This document shows, piece by piece, positions 36,342-45,921 of a stretch of DNA of 64,000 nucleotides. The stretch comes from Flavobacterium agrisoli. GTDB lineage: Bacteria; Bacteroidota; Bacteroidia; Flavobacteriales; Flavobacteriaceae. The stretch lies in contig NZ_JAEHFV010000008.1 in the NCBI RefSeq assembly GCF_016522065.1, positions 46,754-110,753 of the forward strand, in the 5' to 3' direction. The notes beneath the pieces were generated by a model that did not search any database, was not told the DNA's origin, and saw only the letters and a list, made by a program, of their open reading frames with translations. A program made the translations under genes and the position numbers. Position 1 is the first letter of the stretch. Each line of letters starts with the position of its first letter.

Positions 36342-38099
36342 CTATGATTTGCTTTGGCTACTGCCTTTAGGAGGATATGGGATGGATCCTTTTAGAGAAT
36401 CAATTCGTTTTGAATCAAATTTTGGTAATTGTACCTCGTTTTTTTCTTGCCAATCCTCAACTAGCGTACTGATTTTTTCCGCTTTTTCTTTAAGTGGTTT
36501 TTCATCTTTACTTATATAGAGTGTTTGAGAAGGATAGGCTAAACCAGTACCACTTTCCTCAATTATAGCCATCATTCGTAGTAACAAGTCTTCTCGGATT
36601 TCTTGAAACTCATCATAATTGGGTGCTTCTACATAGGCAGTAACATCTACTTTATAAGCATCAGCAGTAATACCCGTAAAACGTACATTCGCCGGATTTG
36701 GATTTACTTTAGGATGCGCATACAAAAGCGCTCGCAACTCCACTAGCAAAAATTGTAATTGTGCAGATGTGGTTTCCATACGAAATGTAAACGCTGGATT
36801 AAACAGGAAATGATCACGGTAGGCAAAATTTTCGATTTGACTCGCTGCAAGTATACCATTCGGAATGGTTATAATGGTTCGTTGCGCGGTACGTAATATG
36901 GTGGAGCGCATTCCAATAGATTCCACCGTGCCTTTTACCTCACCAATCTGACAAAAATCACCAATACGAACGGGTTGATCGGCAATTAAAGTAACACTTC
37001 CTACAAAATTTTCTACTGTTTTTTGTGCTCCTAAAGCTAAGGCTAAACCACCAATACCGAGCGCCGCAATCCAACCGGTTAGGTCGAAACCCAACACGCC
37101 AAGTATGGCAATTATTCCTAAGGTTACAATGGCTACTTTTGATGCTCTTTGAAGAAACAATATGGCCGATAAGGCAGACGCCCTACTTTGCAAGGTCATC
37201 CTTTTTTTGGAAAGTGTGCCGAGTACGTCGATTAATCGCCATAAAAGAATTAATAAAGCCACAATTCCAATTGTAATGGTTATGTAGCTAAAACGTTGGC
37301 GTACAATGATAGAAATACCTACCTGTTGTGAGATGTAAACAAAAATCCATACGGCAAGATACAGTTGCAAAGGCAATGAAAAAGCATCCACCACTGCTTG
37401 AACCCTTGCTTTATGTTTCGCTTTGGAAAAGAAAACCACACTATAGCCTATTAAAAACGTGCAGCTCATAGCAATGAGAAAGGCAATTAAAACAATGATT
37501 AAAACCGCCAACCAATGGCCAATAGGTACGCCTCCAAGTTTTTTTTCTTTTAAATTGTTTGGAAGTGTTTTTTCCAAAAAAGTAACGTCGTCTGTATTGA
37601 TTTGGGCTATGCTGTTGACTGTTTCAGCGTTAAATAACCATAAAGGTGGAGCTTCGTTGGCAGATTGGTTGCTTACGTATAAATTAACAGTTTCTTTATT
37701 AATAGTAAGGGTTCCTACCAAATCGGTTCCGGGTTCTAAATCGTCTTCCGCGCGACCAGTTTCTTTATTACTGATTAAGGACATTGGAAATATATAGCCA
37801 TTATTGTCTAATAAGCGTTCGAAAGATTTCACAATTCGCAAGCGTTCTTTTTCTTTCCGGTAAGCACGTTTGTTCAAGTCAAGGTATTGGCTAGCTCGGG
37901 TATAGTTTTGTTCGGCCATAGCTTCAATAAAACCTTTAACAGTTCCGTTAGGTGTGCGGCGCCCTAAAGAGTCTGGCGGAGTTTCATTTGTTGCAGTATC
38001 TGTATTGGTTTGAGTTTTAGATAAATTGAGCTGTTGTGCCGAAGAATAGCAGGTTGTAAAAAGGAAAAGGAAACTAATTAACCGAAAAAATAATGGCAT
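36342..38099 (-). CDS. MscS-family mechanosensitive ion channel with periplasmic N-terminal domain
   Basis: 585 residues from the ATG at 38099, which opens a signal peptide (MPLFFRLISFLFLF to YSSAQ); the longer frame to 38162 adds unlikely sequence. A roughly 150-residue periplasmic region (GTVKGFIEAMAEQNYTRA) precedes several membrane helices. The pore helix and beta domain of MscS are clear: GIGGLALALGAQKTVENFVGSVTL and RIGDFCQIGEVKGTVESIGMRSTILRT (listed in pieces). It should protect against osmotic downshock. It is larger than E. coli MscS (286 residues) because of the N-terminal part. Confidence 0.9.
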   Translation of the reverse strand: MPLFFRLISFLFLFTTCYSSAQQLNLSKTQTNTDTATNETPPDSLGRRTPNGTVKGFIEAMAEQNYTRASQYLDLNKRAYRKEKERLRIVKSFERLLDNNGYIFPMSLISNKETGRAEDDLEPGTDLVGTLTINKETVNLYVSNQSANEAPPLWLFNAETVNSIAQINTDDVTFLEKTLPNNLKEKKLGGVPIGHWLAVLIIVLIAFLIAMSCTFLIGYSVVFFSKAKHKARVQAVVDAFSLPLQLYLAVWIFVYISQQVGISIIVRQRFSYITITIGIVALLILLWRLIDVLGTLSKKRMTLQSRASALSAILFLQRASKVAIVTLGIIAILGVLGFDLTGWIAALGIGGLALALGAQKTVENFVGSVTLIADQPVRIGDFCQIGEVKGTVESIGMRSTILRTAQRTIITIPNGILAASQIENFAYRDHFLFNPAFTFRMETTSAQLQFLLVELRALLYAHPKVNPNPANVRFTGITADAYKVDVTAYVEAPNYDEFQEIREDLLLRMMAIIEESGTGLAYPSQTLYISKDEKPLKEKAEKISTLVEDWQEKNEVQLPKFDSKRIDSLKGSIPYPPKGSSQSKS

Positions 38100-38202
38100 G
38101 ATCTGTTTTTTATTTTTAAAAATACAAAAAATAGTAAAGAGAATAGGTAATTCGCCTTTCATCTATTTGTTGATTTTGCCATTGCTTTATAAAAGGCCTT
38201 TT

Positions 38203-38988
38203 TTAACTGTGAAATGGATTTTGGATTACCAAATCCAATGCTAAGTAATGCACACCATAGGCTTTACTCCGACCAACTAAATTGTGTACATAACCCAAAT
38301 CCAAAACGACGGGCAGCGTGTTGAGTTTATAGGAATAATACAAAGAAAATCGACTTTCATGATAGTTAAAATCAGTCCATTTTCGGGTGTCATTTTTTTG
38401 GCTCACGGCAAACAATTGTTCCGAACTAAATAACAAACGATGTCTTTTTTCATTATCTAAATTTGCTTTTACTTGTAACCGAAAACGCGACCGTAACTGT
38501 AATAGTTCAGAAATGTTTTTAAAGTCAGTTGCATAAAAACGTCTAAATTCTTGCCTAAAAGTGGGTTCGATTTCTAAATTCCCAATAGCAAAGCCATATG
38601 ATAATCTTCCATAAAGCCGAAATTCTTGTTTCAACTCCAAAGCATCTTCGGTATACGGAGCTGTGTCTAAATACGTATTTTGCCTTCTGTAACTTATAGC
38701 AACAGCATATTTCCAATGGTGTTTTAGTCGATGGTAAAATTCTTGATTAAATACCACTATAGCCGATTTAAACAACGGGTCATAGTTGTTCGGATTGCTT
38801 TTTCGTCCCAATCCAATATACGACATTGATTGCCAGTTTTTTTCTTTTGAAGCGCCTAAATCTTGTCTCAAGCCCACCGCAAACCATTCTGCTGTGTGGG
38901 CTTTTCCTAAACCCGACGGACTAATTTGTGCCATGTTTTTACAGATTGGAAACCACAAAATAAACAGTATGATGAATGTTTTTTTCAA
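38203..38988 (-). CDS. DUF2490-type outer-membrane beta-barrel protein
   Basis: A 261-residue protein with a signal peptide (MKKTFIILFILWFPICKNMAQ) and alternating strands typical of a small barrel: WQSMSYIGLGRKS, LKQEFRLYGRLSYGF, RFRLQVKANLDNEKRHR, ending LDLVIQNPF with a near-terminal aromatic. Function unknown; DUF2490 proteins are common in Bacteroidota envelopes. It lies one base after the PepSY-like gene, downstream of a two-component system, and is probably part of its regulon. Confidence 0.75.
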   Translation of the reverse strand: MKKTFIILFILWFPICKNMAQISPSGLGKAHTAEWFAVGLRQDLGASKEKNWQSMSYIGLGRKSNPNNYDPLFKSAIVVFNQEFYHRLKHHWKYAVAISYRRQNTYLDTAPYTEDALELKQEFRLYGRLSYGFAIGNLEIEPTFRQEFRRFYATDFKNISELLQLRSRFRLQVKANLDNEKRHRLLFSSEQLFAVSQKNDTRKWTDFNYHESRFSLYYSYKLNTLPVVLDLGYVHNLVGRSKAYGVHYLALDLVIQNPFHS

Positions 38989-38989
38989 T

Positions 38990-39439
38990 TTAATCGGCTA
39001 TTTTACGAATGGTTTTTCCATTAGAATTACATACTATTTTCCAGTCTTGAGTAAAACTTTCAAGTTCCATCTTATACGTAACAGTAAGACCTTCTGTGAT
39101 TTTTTCAATATCATCTATTTGGTAGCCGTTATATGTGGTTTGGATGTTTTTTAAAACCGAAGCTGGTAAATCACTTTTTGAAATTTCTTCAACGTGTTTG
39201 ACTAATTTACCGGTTGAAGTATACCAAGCCTCGTGATCGTTTCCTAAAATACCGGTTTCAAATGCTATTTTATAACGGTCGCCATCCATTTCCCATTCGA
39301 TATCATATGCTTTTTGAAAATTTTGTTGAAATACGTTAACCACCACCGAAGGAACTTGACTTTGTGGTACATCTTGTGCATATAAAGCGTTAGATAAAAA
39401 ATACAGCGACAAAGCGCTAAGTAAAATAAGTCGTTTCAT
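38990..39439 (-). CDS. PepSY-like periplasmic protein
   Basis: A 149-residue secreted protein (signal MKRLILLSALSLYFLSNALYAQ) with two PepSY-like beta-lactamase-inhibitor-type repeats: VNVFQQNFQKAYDIEWEMDGDRYKIAF (about 35-65; given in part) and IQTTYNGYQIDDIEKI onward. Such proteins are frequent targets of flavobacterial two-component systems. The kinase gene ends 109 nt upstream and DUF2490 starts one base downstream, forming an envelope-sensing locus; ligand unknown. Confidence 0.8.
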   Translation of the reverse strand: MKRLILLSALSLYFLSNALYAQDVPQSQVPSVVVNVFQQNFQKAYDIEWEMDGDRYKIAFETGILGNDHEAWYTSTGKLVKHVEEISKSDLPASVLKNIQTTYNGYQIDDIEKITEGLTVTYKMELESFTQDWKIVCNSNGKTIRKIAD

Positions 39440-39548
39440 TTTGTTGTTTTTTTAAAATTATACAACAAAATAAATGGGGTAATCTGGAAAGACTTGGGAA
39501 TACAATTCCCAAAAGAAAATATTTTTCTAAAAGTGTATTGAAAAAGTC

Positions 39549-40829
39549 TTACTTAAAACGCAATCGAAAAAGATGTTGCTGTTTTTCAAAATGATACTCA
39601 ATCGAAATAGCGTACAACTCGCAAATGGCTTTTATGATGGCCAGTCCAAGTCCGATGCCAGCAGAATTGGGCTCGGATTTATAAAAACGAGAAAATATTT
39701 TTTCGGATAAAAGGGCTTCGGGCTTGCCAGAATTTCGAATTTCCAATTGATTTTCATAAAGTGTAATGGAGATGTTTCCGTTTGTAACATTATGAAAAAG
39801 GGCATTCCGAATCAAATTGCCTATAATAATATTGGCCATGGCATGATCCATAAAAAAGGTGAGTTCAGTATTTTCGATGACCGAAATAGTAATGTTTTTA
39901 TACTCAGCCAATTCTTCTAAATCAGATAGGTTTTGGCGTACTATTTCGTTTACGGAAACCGTTTGATTGTTTAAAAATTGTTTGTTTTCAATCTTACTTA
40001 GCAATAATAACGATTTGTTTAAACGAACCAAACGATCCACCAGCTGCATAATCTCGGCAATGCTTTCTGCTTGATTTGGTTGTAAAGAACTATTTTCTAA
40101 TAATAATTCTAGTTTGTTAGTCATAATCGCCAACGGTGTTTGCAACTCATGCGATGCATTTCCGATAAACTTTTTTTGCTGTTCGTAGGTTTTGTTATTT
40201 TGCTCCAATAGAGTATGAACCGCTTTTTGTAAAGCAACAAATTCTTTGGTGTGGGTGTTTACTGTTGGAAATTCTTCGGTATGACCAATTCGGTATTTTT
40301 TGAGTTGATGAAGAAAGGAATAAAATGGCTTCCATACTCGTTGCAAAACTACATTGTTAATAAGGATTATACTTGCCATCAAAATAAAATACAAAGCAAG
40401 GGCTTCTTCGAGGAGTTCACCTACCAAATCATCTTCTTCTACCATCGAATTGATGATTTTTAATTGATAAAACCGACCGTTACTTTCAAAAGCCGTAGTT
40501 AGCATTCGAACGGGTTCTAGTTCCAATTCGGTGTCATCGGCATCTTGCATATACATAAAAGTATCCAAATAGCGATCTTTAAAATGCAAGGCTTCTTTGG
40601 CGGAAAGGGGTTTAAAGGCAAAAAAACCTTCTTCAAAGTTGGTTTTATCCAAAATACTAGGGTCTTTTTCTGCTCGATAAATAATTTGTCGTTTGTAATT
40701 TTCTAAACCTTCATCGACACTTTCTTTGATTTCATACTGAATGTTGAAATAGAAAACCACCGACCACAATCCGATAATCACAAAAAGTGAAACAGAGAGG
40801 TACAGGAGTGATTTGTTTGCTAATTTCAT
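39549..40829 (-). CDS. Sensor histidine kinase (envelope sensing)
   Basis: A 426-residue kinase with TM1 (about 7-29), a periplasmic sensor domain (about 30-140), TM2 (about 143-163), a linker, the box NASHELQTPLAIM with the phospho-accepting histidine, and a complete HATPase (G2 region SAGIGLGLAIIKAIC). The start overlaps the regulator's stop by 4 nt (ATGA), a translational coupling. The downstream PepSY and DUF2490 genes suggest it senses an envelope or metal-related signal; the signal itself is not evident. Confidence 0.9.
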   Translation of the reverse strand: MKLANKSLLYLSVSLFVIIGLWSVVFYFNIQYEIKESVDEGLENYKRQIIYRAEKDPSILDKTNFEEGFFAFKPLSAKEALHFKDRYLDTFMYMQDADDTELELEPVRMLTTAFESNGRFYQLKIINSMVEEDDLVGELLEEALALYFILMASIILINNVVLQRVWKPFYSFLHQLKKYRIGHTEEFPTVNTHTKEFVALQKAVHTLLEQNNKTYEQQKKFIGNASHELQTPLAIMTNKLELLLENSSLQPNQAESIAEIMQLVDRLVRLNKSLLLLSKIENKQFLNNQTVSVNEIVRQNLSDLEELAEYKNITISVIENTELTFFMDHAMANIIIGNLIRNALFHNVTNGNISITLYENQLEIRNSGKPEALLSEKIFSRFYKSEPNSAGIGLGLAIIKAICELYAISIEYHFEKQQHLFRLRFK

Positions 40830-41503
40830 GTGGCGACTAACTTGTATCCAATACCGTAAATAGCTTCTATTTCAAGGGCTGCAGCGGCTAATTGTAATTT
40901 TTTACGAAGGTTTTTGATTTGATAATAGATGAAATCAAAATTGTCCGATTGGTCGATGTGGTCGCCCCAAACGTGTTCGGCTAGAGCGGTTTTGGTAACC
41001 AATCGGTTTTGGTTGAGTAAAAAATATTTTAAGATAGCAAATTCTTTTCGGTTTAAGGGCACGTTTTCGTTGTTAATCAACAAAGTGCGTTCGTTCAAAT
41101 CCAAAATCAAATTGCTTATTTCTAATGTGTTTTTCCCATCTAACAAGTTGCGCCGCAAAACGGCTTTTACTCGTGCGGTGAGTTCTGCAAGATGAAACGG
41201 TTTGGTGAGATAATCATCGGCACCCAATTCGAGTCCTTTTAATTTGTCGTCGAGCGAATCTTTGGCTGAAATGATAATGACATTTCCTGCTTTTCCTTGT
41301 TTTTTGAGTTCTTCTAAAAGGGTTAAACCGTTTCCTTGTGGTAACATAATATCGAGCAAAATACAATCATATTGGTACAAATCGAGTTTTTCGCTGGCAG
41401 TACGAAAATCCGATGCCGTTTCAATTACAAAATGTTCTTTTGTAAGCGAATCGACAATGTTTTGTTGTAGTTCTTTTTCGTCTTCAATTACCAAAATTTT
41501 CAT
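40826..41503 (-). CDS. OmpR-family response regulator
   Basis: A 225-residue regulator with receiver (acidic E8-D9-E10, phosphoacceptor Asp in CILLDIMLP at about residue 53, Lys in DDYLTKPF) and winged-helix DNA-binding domain (NFDFIYYQIKNLRKKLQ near the recognition helix). It overlaps the kinase gene by 4 nt, so the pair is co-translated. It resembles CusR/PhoP-like regulators; targets are probably the PepSY/DUF2490 genes. Confidence 0.92.
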   Translation of the reverse strand: MKILVIEDEKELQQNIVDSLTKEHFVIETASDFRTASEKLDLYQYDCILLDIMLPQGNGLTLLEELKKQGKAGNVIIISAKDSLDDKLKGLELGADDYLTKPFHLAELTARVKAVLRRNLLDGKNTLEISNLILDLNERTLLINNENVPLNRKEFAILKYFLLNQNRLVTKTALAEHVWGDHIDQSDNFDFIYYQIKNLRKKLQLAAAALEIEAIYGIGYKLVAT

Positions 41504-41627
41504 ACTGACAAAGTAAGTTTTAAAATTGGGAAAGATCTGGGAATGATTTTTTTAGATACGAAATTGATTTTCTAAAGAATTAAATAATCATTTTTGATAC
41601 CCTTTAACAGAAATCCCAGTACCAATA

Positions 41628-42410
41628 TTAAGCCATTTCTGCCTGCATTTCGATTGCTTCTTCAATGGCATTCCAAAGTCCAATTCTTTTTTCCAAAGCC
41701 ATAATTGAAATTTCTTGTACCTCGTTCCATTTGGTTTCGTCGTCTTGACACAATTCGGTAATCATTTGCATTGCCATCGGGCCGTGTTCATCGGCATCCA
41801 ATTCAATATGTCTTTCAAAATAATAAAGTAATTTTTCCAAATTGCTTTCAGGGAAATGCATTTGAATGTTTTTAAGAATGTTGGTAAACATACTCGGAAT
41901 CAAATCTTCTCTACCAAAAGTAAAAGCGGCGGCAATTTCATGTGTTTTGCCTTCTTCAATTACCCTAAAAGTAAAATCTAAAAAAGCTTTAATATTAGGA
42001 TGTAAATTACTCTGTTTGATGGCAACAAAAATATTGTGTAGCGACTGTACTTCGGATAGAAATTGTAATATACCCGTGGTGTTGGCACCGCAGGCTTTCA
42101 TGGCATCTAGGTACATTTCGTAATGACTTAAATGGGTTCCGTCTTGGCATAAATCGCTTTCTTCGGCCAAAACAATTTCGTTAATTAAGTAACGAGTTTC
42201 TGGGTGTTCTGAAGCCATCCAAGGGGTAGTGGTACAGGTGAGTCGACCTTGCAATCCTTTGAGTAACGACATGAAATCCCATACAGCAAAAACGTGGTTT
42301 TCTAAAAAACAATGTAAATTTTCGACCGTTTGTATTTTGGCGTATAAAGGATGTTGTAGTAATAATTCTTTTTGAGGTTGAATGCTATGGTTGATAGTTT
42401 CAATAGTCAT
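41628..42410 (-). CDS. DUF3050 (heme-oxygenase-like fold) protein
   Basis: A 260-residue helical protein with conserved Glu/His motifs expected for metal binding in the heme-oxygenase-like superfamily: NHVFAVWDFMSLLKGLQ, EIVLAEESDLCQDG, LSHYEMYLDAM, FTFGREDLIPSMF and YYFERHIELDADEHG. The HxxxxD/E pattern resembles CADD-like diiron oxygenases, so an oxygenase role is possible but not established for DUF3050. It is monocistronic, between the two-component genes and acyl-CoA dehydrogenase. Confidence 0.85.
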   Translation of the reverse strand: MTIETINHSIQPQKELLLQHPLYAKIQTVENLHCFLENHVFAVWDFMSLLKGLQGRLTCTTTPWMASEHPETRYLINEIVLAEESDLCQDGTHLSHYEMYLDAMKACGANTTGILQFLSEVQSLHNIFVAIKQSNLHPNIKAFLDFTFRVIEEGKTHEIAAAFTFGREDLIPSMFTNILKNIQMHFPESNLEKLLYYFERHIELDADEHGPMAMQMITELCQDDETKWNEVQEISIMALEKRIGLWNAIEEAIEMQAEMA

Positions 42411-42567
42411 AGGTGGTATTTTTTGTAAATATAAAAAAGCAACTTTATAAAAAATACGCTAGGTTTTATTTTATAATTACTTTAACGCCTTATTTAGATG
42501 GTTTGGGTGTAGCGATATGAAATCTGAAAATGCCTCCGCTCTTCATTTTTACTTTTTTTATTCTTCA

Positions 42568-43746
42568 CTATTTAAAAGCCGAAATACCCGTAATGTCCAT
42601 TCCGGTAATCAACAAATGGATGTCATGGGTTCCTTCGTACGTGATAACACTTTCTAAATTCATCATGTGGCGCATGATGGAATATTCGCCAGAAATACCC
42701 ATTCCGCCTAAAATTTGTCGGGCTTCTCTAGCAATTTCTAACGCCATGGCAACATTATTTCGTTTGGCCATCGAAATTTGGGCGCTAGTGGCCTTATTCT
42801 CGTTTTTTAAAACACCCAATCGCCAAGTTAGTAATTGGGCTTTGGTGATTTCGGTAATCATTTCAGCGAGTTTTTTTTGCTGCAATTGGGTTGCTGCAAT
42901 GGGTTTTTCAAACTGAATGCGCTCTTTGGCATAACGCAAAGCAGTATCGTAGCAGTCCATGGCGGCTCCTATAGCGCCCCAAGCTATTCCATACCGAGCC
43001 GAATCCAAGCAGCCGAGCGCTGCGCCTAATCCTGATTTGTTAGGTAATAGATTTTCTTTCGGAACTTTTACATTGTCAAATAACAACTCGCCCGTAGCCG
43101 AAGCGCGTAACGACCATTTGTGATGGGTTTCTGGAGTAGTAAAACCCACCATGCCTCGTTCAACGATTAAACCATGAATTCTGCCCGCTTCATCCTTAGC
43201 CCACACTACAGCAATATCGGCAAATGGAGCATTTGAAATCCACATTTTAGCCCCATTCAAAATATAATGTGTTCCGACATCTTTAAAATTGGTTAACATA
43301 CTTCCGGGGTCTGAGCCATGATTGGGTTCGGTAAGACCAAAACAACCCATCCATTCACCTGTAGCTAATTTTGGTAAATACTTCTGCCTTTGGGCTTCAT
43401 TACCGTATTTCCAAATGGGATACATCACCAACGACGATTGTACCGAAGCCGTTGAACGAATGCCTGAGTCGCCACGTTCAATTTCTTGCATAAGTAAACC
43501 ATACGAAATTTGATCAAGTCCAGCACCGCCGTATTCTTGTGGGATATAAGGGCCAAAAGCGCCTATGCTTCCCAAACCTGCTATGAGTTGTTTCGGGAAA
43601 GTGGCTTTTTGAGCATAATCTTCTATGATGGGACTAACTTCTTTTTTTACCCATTTCCGAGCCGCATCACGTACCAAAAGGTGTTCTTCGTTGAGTAAAT
43701 CATCTACGTGGTAGTAATCGGGCGATTGAAATAAATCCGGCTTCAT
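42568..43746 (-). CDS. Acyl-CoA dehydrogenase, glutaryl-CoA dehydrogenase-like
   Basis: A 392-residue flavoprotein of the acyl-CoA dehydrogenase family. Signatures: CFGLTEPNHGSDPGSM (FAD/substrate loop), RQILGGMGISGEYSIMRHMMNLES and the catalytic Glu in TYEGTHDIH. Residue pattern (SIGAFGPYIPQEYGGAG, ERGDSGIRSTASVQSSL) matches glutaryl-CoA dehydrogenases, which oxidise and decarboxylate glutaryl-CoA in lysine/tryptophan catabolism. Electron acceptor ETF is not encoded nearby. Substrate assignment is by sequence resemblance only. Confidence 0.85.
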   Translation of the reverse strand: MKPDLFQSPDYYHVDDLLNEEHLLVRDAARKWVKKEVSPIIEDYAQKATFPKQLIAGLGSIGAFGPYIPQEYGGAGLDQISYGLLMQEIERGDSGIRSTASVQSSLVMYPIWKYGNEAQRQKYLPKLATGEWMGCFGLTEPNHGSDPGSMLTNFKDVGTHYILNGAKMWISNAPFADIAVVWAKDEAGRIHGLIVERGMVGFTTPETHHKWSLRASATGELLFDNVKVPKENLLPNKSGLGAALGCLDSARYGIAWGAIGAAMDCYDTALRYAKERIQFEKPIAATQLQQKKLAEMITEITKAQLLTWRLGVLKNENKATSAQISMAKRNNVAMALEIAREARQILGGMGISGEYSIMRHMMNLESVITYEGTHDIHLLITGMDITGISAFK

Positions 43747-43837
43747 GTTCTGTTGTTTTGTAGTGGTAAAATTATAGAATTAATACAACAAACAAGAAGG
43801 TTTCTGTTACAGAAATGATTTTGTAAAATGAATTAGC

Positions 43838-44545
43838 TTACATTTTAAGATAAAAATCTTGAGTTAAGGCTTTGTAATCCGGGGTGTAAACGTGTCTTTC
43901 TATTTCGATTACTAATTCGTCGATTTCGGGTTGCAAAGATTGACTCCGACTAAAAGCCAGTAAACTGCGTTTGATTGGGGATTTTGCGGTGCCTTTTACT
44001 CGGGTAATTTTTATTGGAAATAAGTCAACTTCTTGAGCCAAAGCGATGAATTTGGACTCTTCTTTAAACGGAATGATAACAGCAAACACACCATTTTCTG
44101 AAAGTAATAAATCAGTAGCTTCGACCAATTCTTCAAAAGGCATCGCGTCTTGAAAACGAGCTAAATCACGTTGTTGGCTTTCTGTTTTGTAATCTTCAGC
44201 ATAAAAAGGCGGATTGGATACAATTAAGTCATATTGCTCTTCTGGTTCTTCAATAAATTCATCTAAACCCGCATGGAAACAAAATAAACGATCGCTCCAA
44301 GGGGAATTTTCAAAATTTTCTACAGCTTGCTCATACGCATTTTCATCAATTTCTAAAGCATCAATTTGTTCGGCAGCACTGCGTTGGGCAATCATCAAAG
44401 CCAATATTCCTGTGCCAGCACCAATGTCTAAAACGGAAAAAGGATGGTGGTCAATAGGAGTCCAAGCGCCTAATAAAACGGCGTCAGTGCCCACTTTCAT
44501 GGCGGTTTTCTCTTGCTGAATAGTGAATCGTTTAAATGAAAACAT
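43838..44545 (-). CDS. trmN6: tRNA1(Val) (adenine37-N6)-methyltransferase
   Basis: A 235-residue SAM methyltransferase. The SAM motif is VLDIGAGTGILALMIAQRS (about 40-58) and the catalytic motif for exocyclic amine methylation is NPPFY (LIVSNPPFYAED). The N-terminal FTIQQEKTAMKVGTDAVLLG is the expected family start. It modifies A37 of tRNA-Val. A short tandem repeat separates it from rimM. Confidence 0.85.
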   Translation of the reverse strand: MFSFKRFTIQQEKTAMKVGTDAVLLGAWTPIDHHPFSVLDIGAGTGILALMIAQRSAAEQIDALEIDENAYEQAVENFENSPWSDRLFCFHAGLDEFIEEPEEQYDLIVSNPPFYAEDYKTESQQRDLARFQDAMPFEELVEATDLLLSENGVFAVIIPFKEESKFIALAQEVDLFPIKITRVKGTAKSPIKRSLLAFSRSQSLQPEIDELVIEIERHVYTPDYKALTQDFYLKM

Positions 44546-44559
44546 ATAGAAATATTGTA

Positions 44560-44589
44560 TTAATACTTAATACTTAATACTTAATACTT
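44560..44589. repeat. Tandem 7-bp repeat (TTAATAC, 4 copies)
   Basis: TTAATAC at 44560-44566, 44567-44573, 44574-44580 and 44581-44587, just downstream of rimM and overlapping its final bases at 44589. Such a tract can change length by slippage. Confidence 0.85.
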
Positions 44590-45113
44590 TATAAATAAAG
44601 ATCGATTAATCCTTCGGGTAAATTCATGATGACCTTTTTGTTTTCGCGGTCAATTTTAATCAAAAAATGATCAATCATCGGAATTAATAGTTCTACTTCT
44701 CCGTTTAAAACCTCAAATAAAGGCTGTGCAGTAGTGTCGTTAATGCCAACAATTTTTCCGAAAACACCCAAACGTTGGTCTTCAATTTCAAAATCAATGA
44801 CTTCGTGAAAATAGAATTTATTACCGCTAAGTTTTGGTAATTGAGATAAAGGAAGGTAAATGGCGCAACCTAATAAGTTTTCGGCGGCTTCTTCGGTGGC
44901 AACGTCTTCAAAACGAACTCGTAAAAAATCGTTTTTATGCAAGGAAGCATTTTCAATAAAAAAAGGAACCAAGTGTTTGTCGTATTCAACAAACACTGAT
45001 TCCAGATTTTCGTATAACTCGGGTTCATCTGTATCTAAATAGATCAAAACTTCCCCTTTAAAACTGAATTTTTTAGCGATTTTACCTAAATAGAAACACT
45101 CTTCTTTACGCAT
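44589..45113 (-). CDS. rimM: Ribosome maturation factor RimM
   Basis: A 174-residue two-domain protein: N-terminal RimM beta-barrel (GKIAKKFSFKGEVLIYLDTDEP) and C-terminal PRC-barrel (KFYFHEVIDFEIEDQRLGVFGKIVGI, in part), ending MNLPEGLIDLYL. It assists maturation of the 30S 3' domain and binds S19. rpsP lies 14 nt upstream in the same operon, the conserved order in many bacteria; trmD is not adjacent. Confidence 0.95.
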   Translation of the reverse strand: MRKEECFYLGKIAKKFSFKGEVLIYLDTDEPELYENLESVFVEYDKHLVPFFIENASLHKNDFLRVRFEDVATEEAAENLLGCAIYLPLSQLPKLSGNKFYFHEVIDFEIEDQRLGVFGKIVGINDTTAQPLFEVLNGEVELLIPMIDHFLIKIDRENKKVIMNLPEGLIDLYL

Positions 45114-45127
45114 ATCGCTTCAATCAA

Positions 45128-45688
45128 TTAAGCTTCAGTAGCTTCGTTGTTTTCTTCAGCAGCAGGAGCTTCTACTTCAGCAACCGCTTCTTCTTCTGTA
45201 GCATTTTCAGCTTCAGCCGCAGCAACCGCATCAGCTTGTGCTTGAGCAGCAGCAGCAACACGTTTAGCGTTTACTTCTTGTTCTGCTTTCAAAGCTTTAG
45301 CTCTAGCATCAGCTTGCGCTTTTGATAAACCATCTTTTTTAGCATCTACTTTTCCAGCTTTAGCTTCTAACCAAGCTGTTAATTTAGCATCAGCTTGTTC
45401 TTGAGACAAAGCACCTTTGCGAACTCCTCCATCTAGGTGGTGTTTCAATAAAGCTCCTTTGTAAGAAAGAATAGCTCTTGCAGTATCAGTTGGTTGCGCA
45501 CCATTATGCAACCATTTTACCGCTGCATCTAAGTTTAAATCGATAGTTGCAGGATTGGTGTTTGGATTGTAAGTACCGATTTTCTCTAAGTATCTACCAT
45601 CTCTTTTTGAGCGAGCATCTGCCGCTACTACCCAGTAAAAAGGTTTTCCTTTTTTACCGTGTCTTTGTAATCTAATTTTTACTGACAT
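45128..45688 (-). CDS. rpsP: 30S ribosomal protein S16 with long Ala/Glu-rich tail
   Basis: The first roughly 85 residues are a standard S16 (VKIRLQRHGKKGKPFYWVVA, GRYLEKIGTYNPN). S16 is usually about 80-90 residues; here another 100 follow, rich in Ala, Glu, Lys (GLSKAQADARAKALKAEQEV, AEVEAPAAEENNEATEA), likely helical or disordered. Such tails occur in Bacteroidota S16. The gene has a perfect -7 element and a leader hairpin, and rimM follows. Confidence 0.96.
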   Translation of the reverse strand: MSVKIRLQRHGKKGKPFYWVVAADARSKRDGRYLEKIGTYNPNTNPATIDLNLDAAVKWLHNGAQPTDTARAILSYKGALLKHHLDGGVRKGALSQEQADAKLTAWLEAKAGKVDAKKDGLSKAQADARAKALKAEQEVNAKRVAAAAQAQADAVAAAEAENATEEEAVAEVEAPAAEENNEATEA

Positions 45689-45707
45689 AATCGTATGATT
45701 AAATTTT

Positions 45708-45745
45708 GAGGTACACGACCTCTGTTAATTAAGGCTGCAAAGATA
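45708..45745 (-). promoter_or_regulatory. Promoter and leader hairpin of rpsP-rimM
   Basis: On the minus strand TATCTTTG (45745-45738) is a perfect TAnnTTTG. Downstream, GAGGT and ACCTC (45722-45718 and 45712-45708) form a 5-bp stem-loop in the leader, possibly a feedback site for ribosomal-protein control. Confidence 0.5.
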
Positions 45746-45889
45746 TAATTTAATTATGAATTATCGAATCTATTTTAATGTTAATTATTTTGTCGATTTT
45801 TAGGGCGGTTTGACTTAAGAAAAAGAGTATCAATTGGTAATAAAAACATAAAATAAATTAAAGTATAGTAGATTGGTAAATAAATAGTC

Positions 45890-45897
45890 TACATTTG
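45890..45897 (+). promoter_or_regulatory. -7 promoter element of the RRM gene
   Basis: TACATTTG matches TAnnTTTG perfectly, 24 nt before the ATG at 45922. Confidence 0.6.
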
Positions 45898-45921
45898 TCT
45901 CAATTATTATAAATAAATTTT

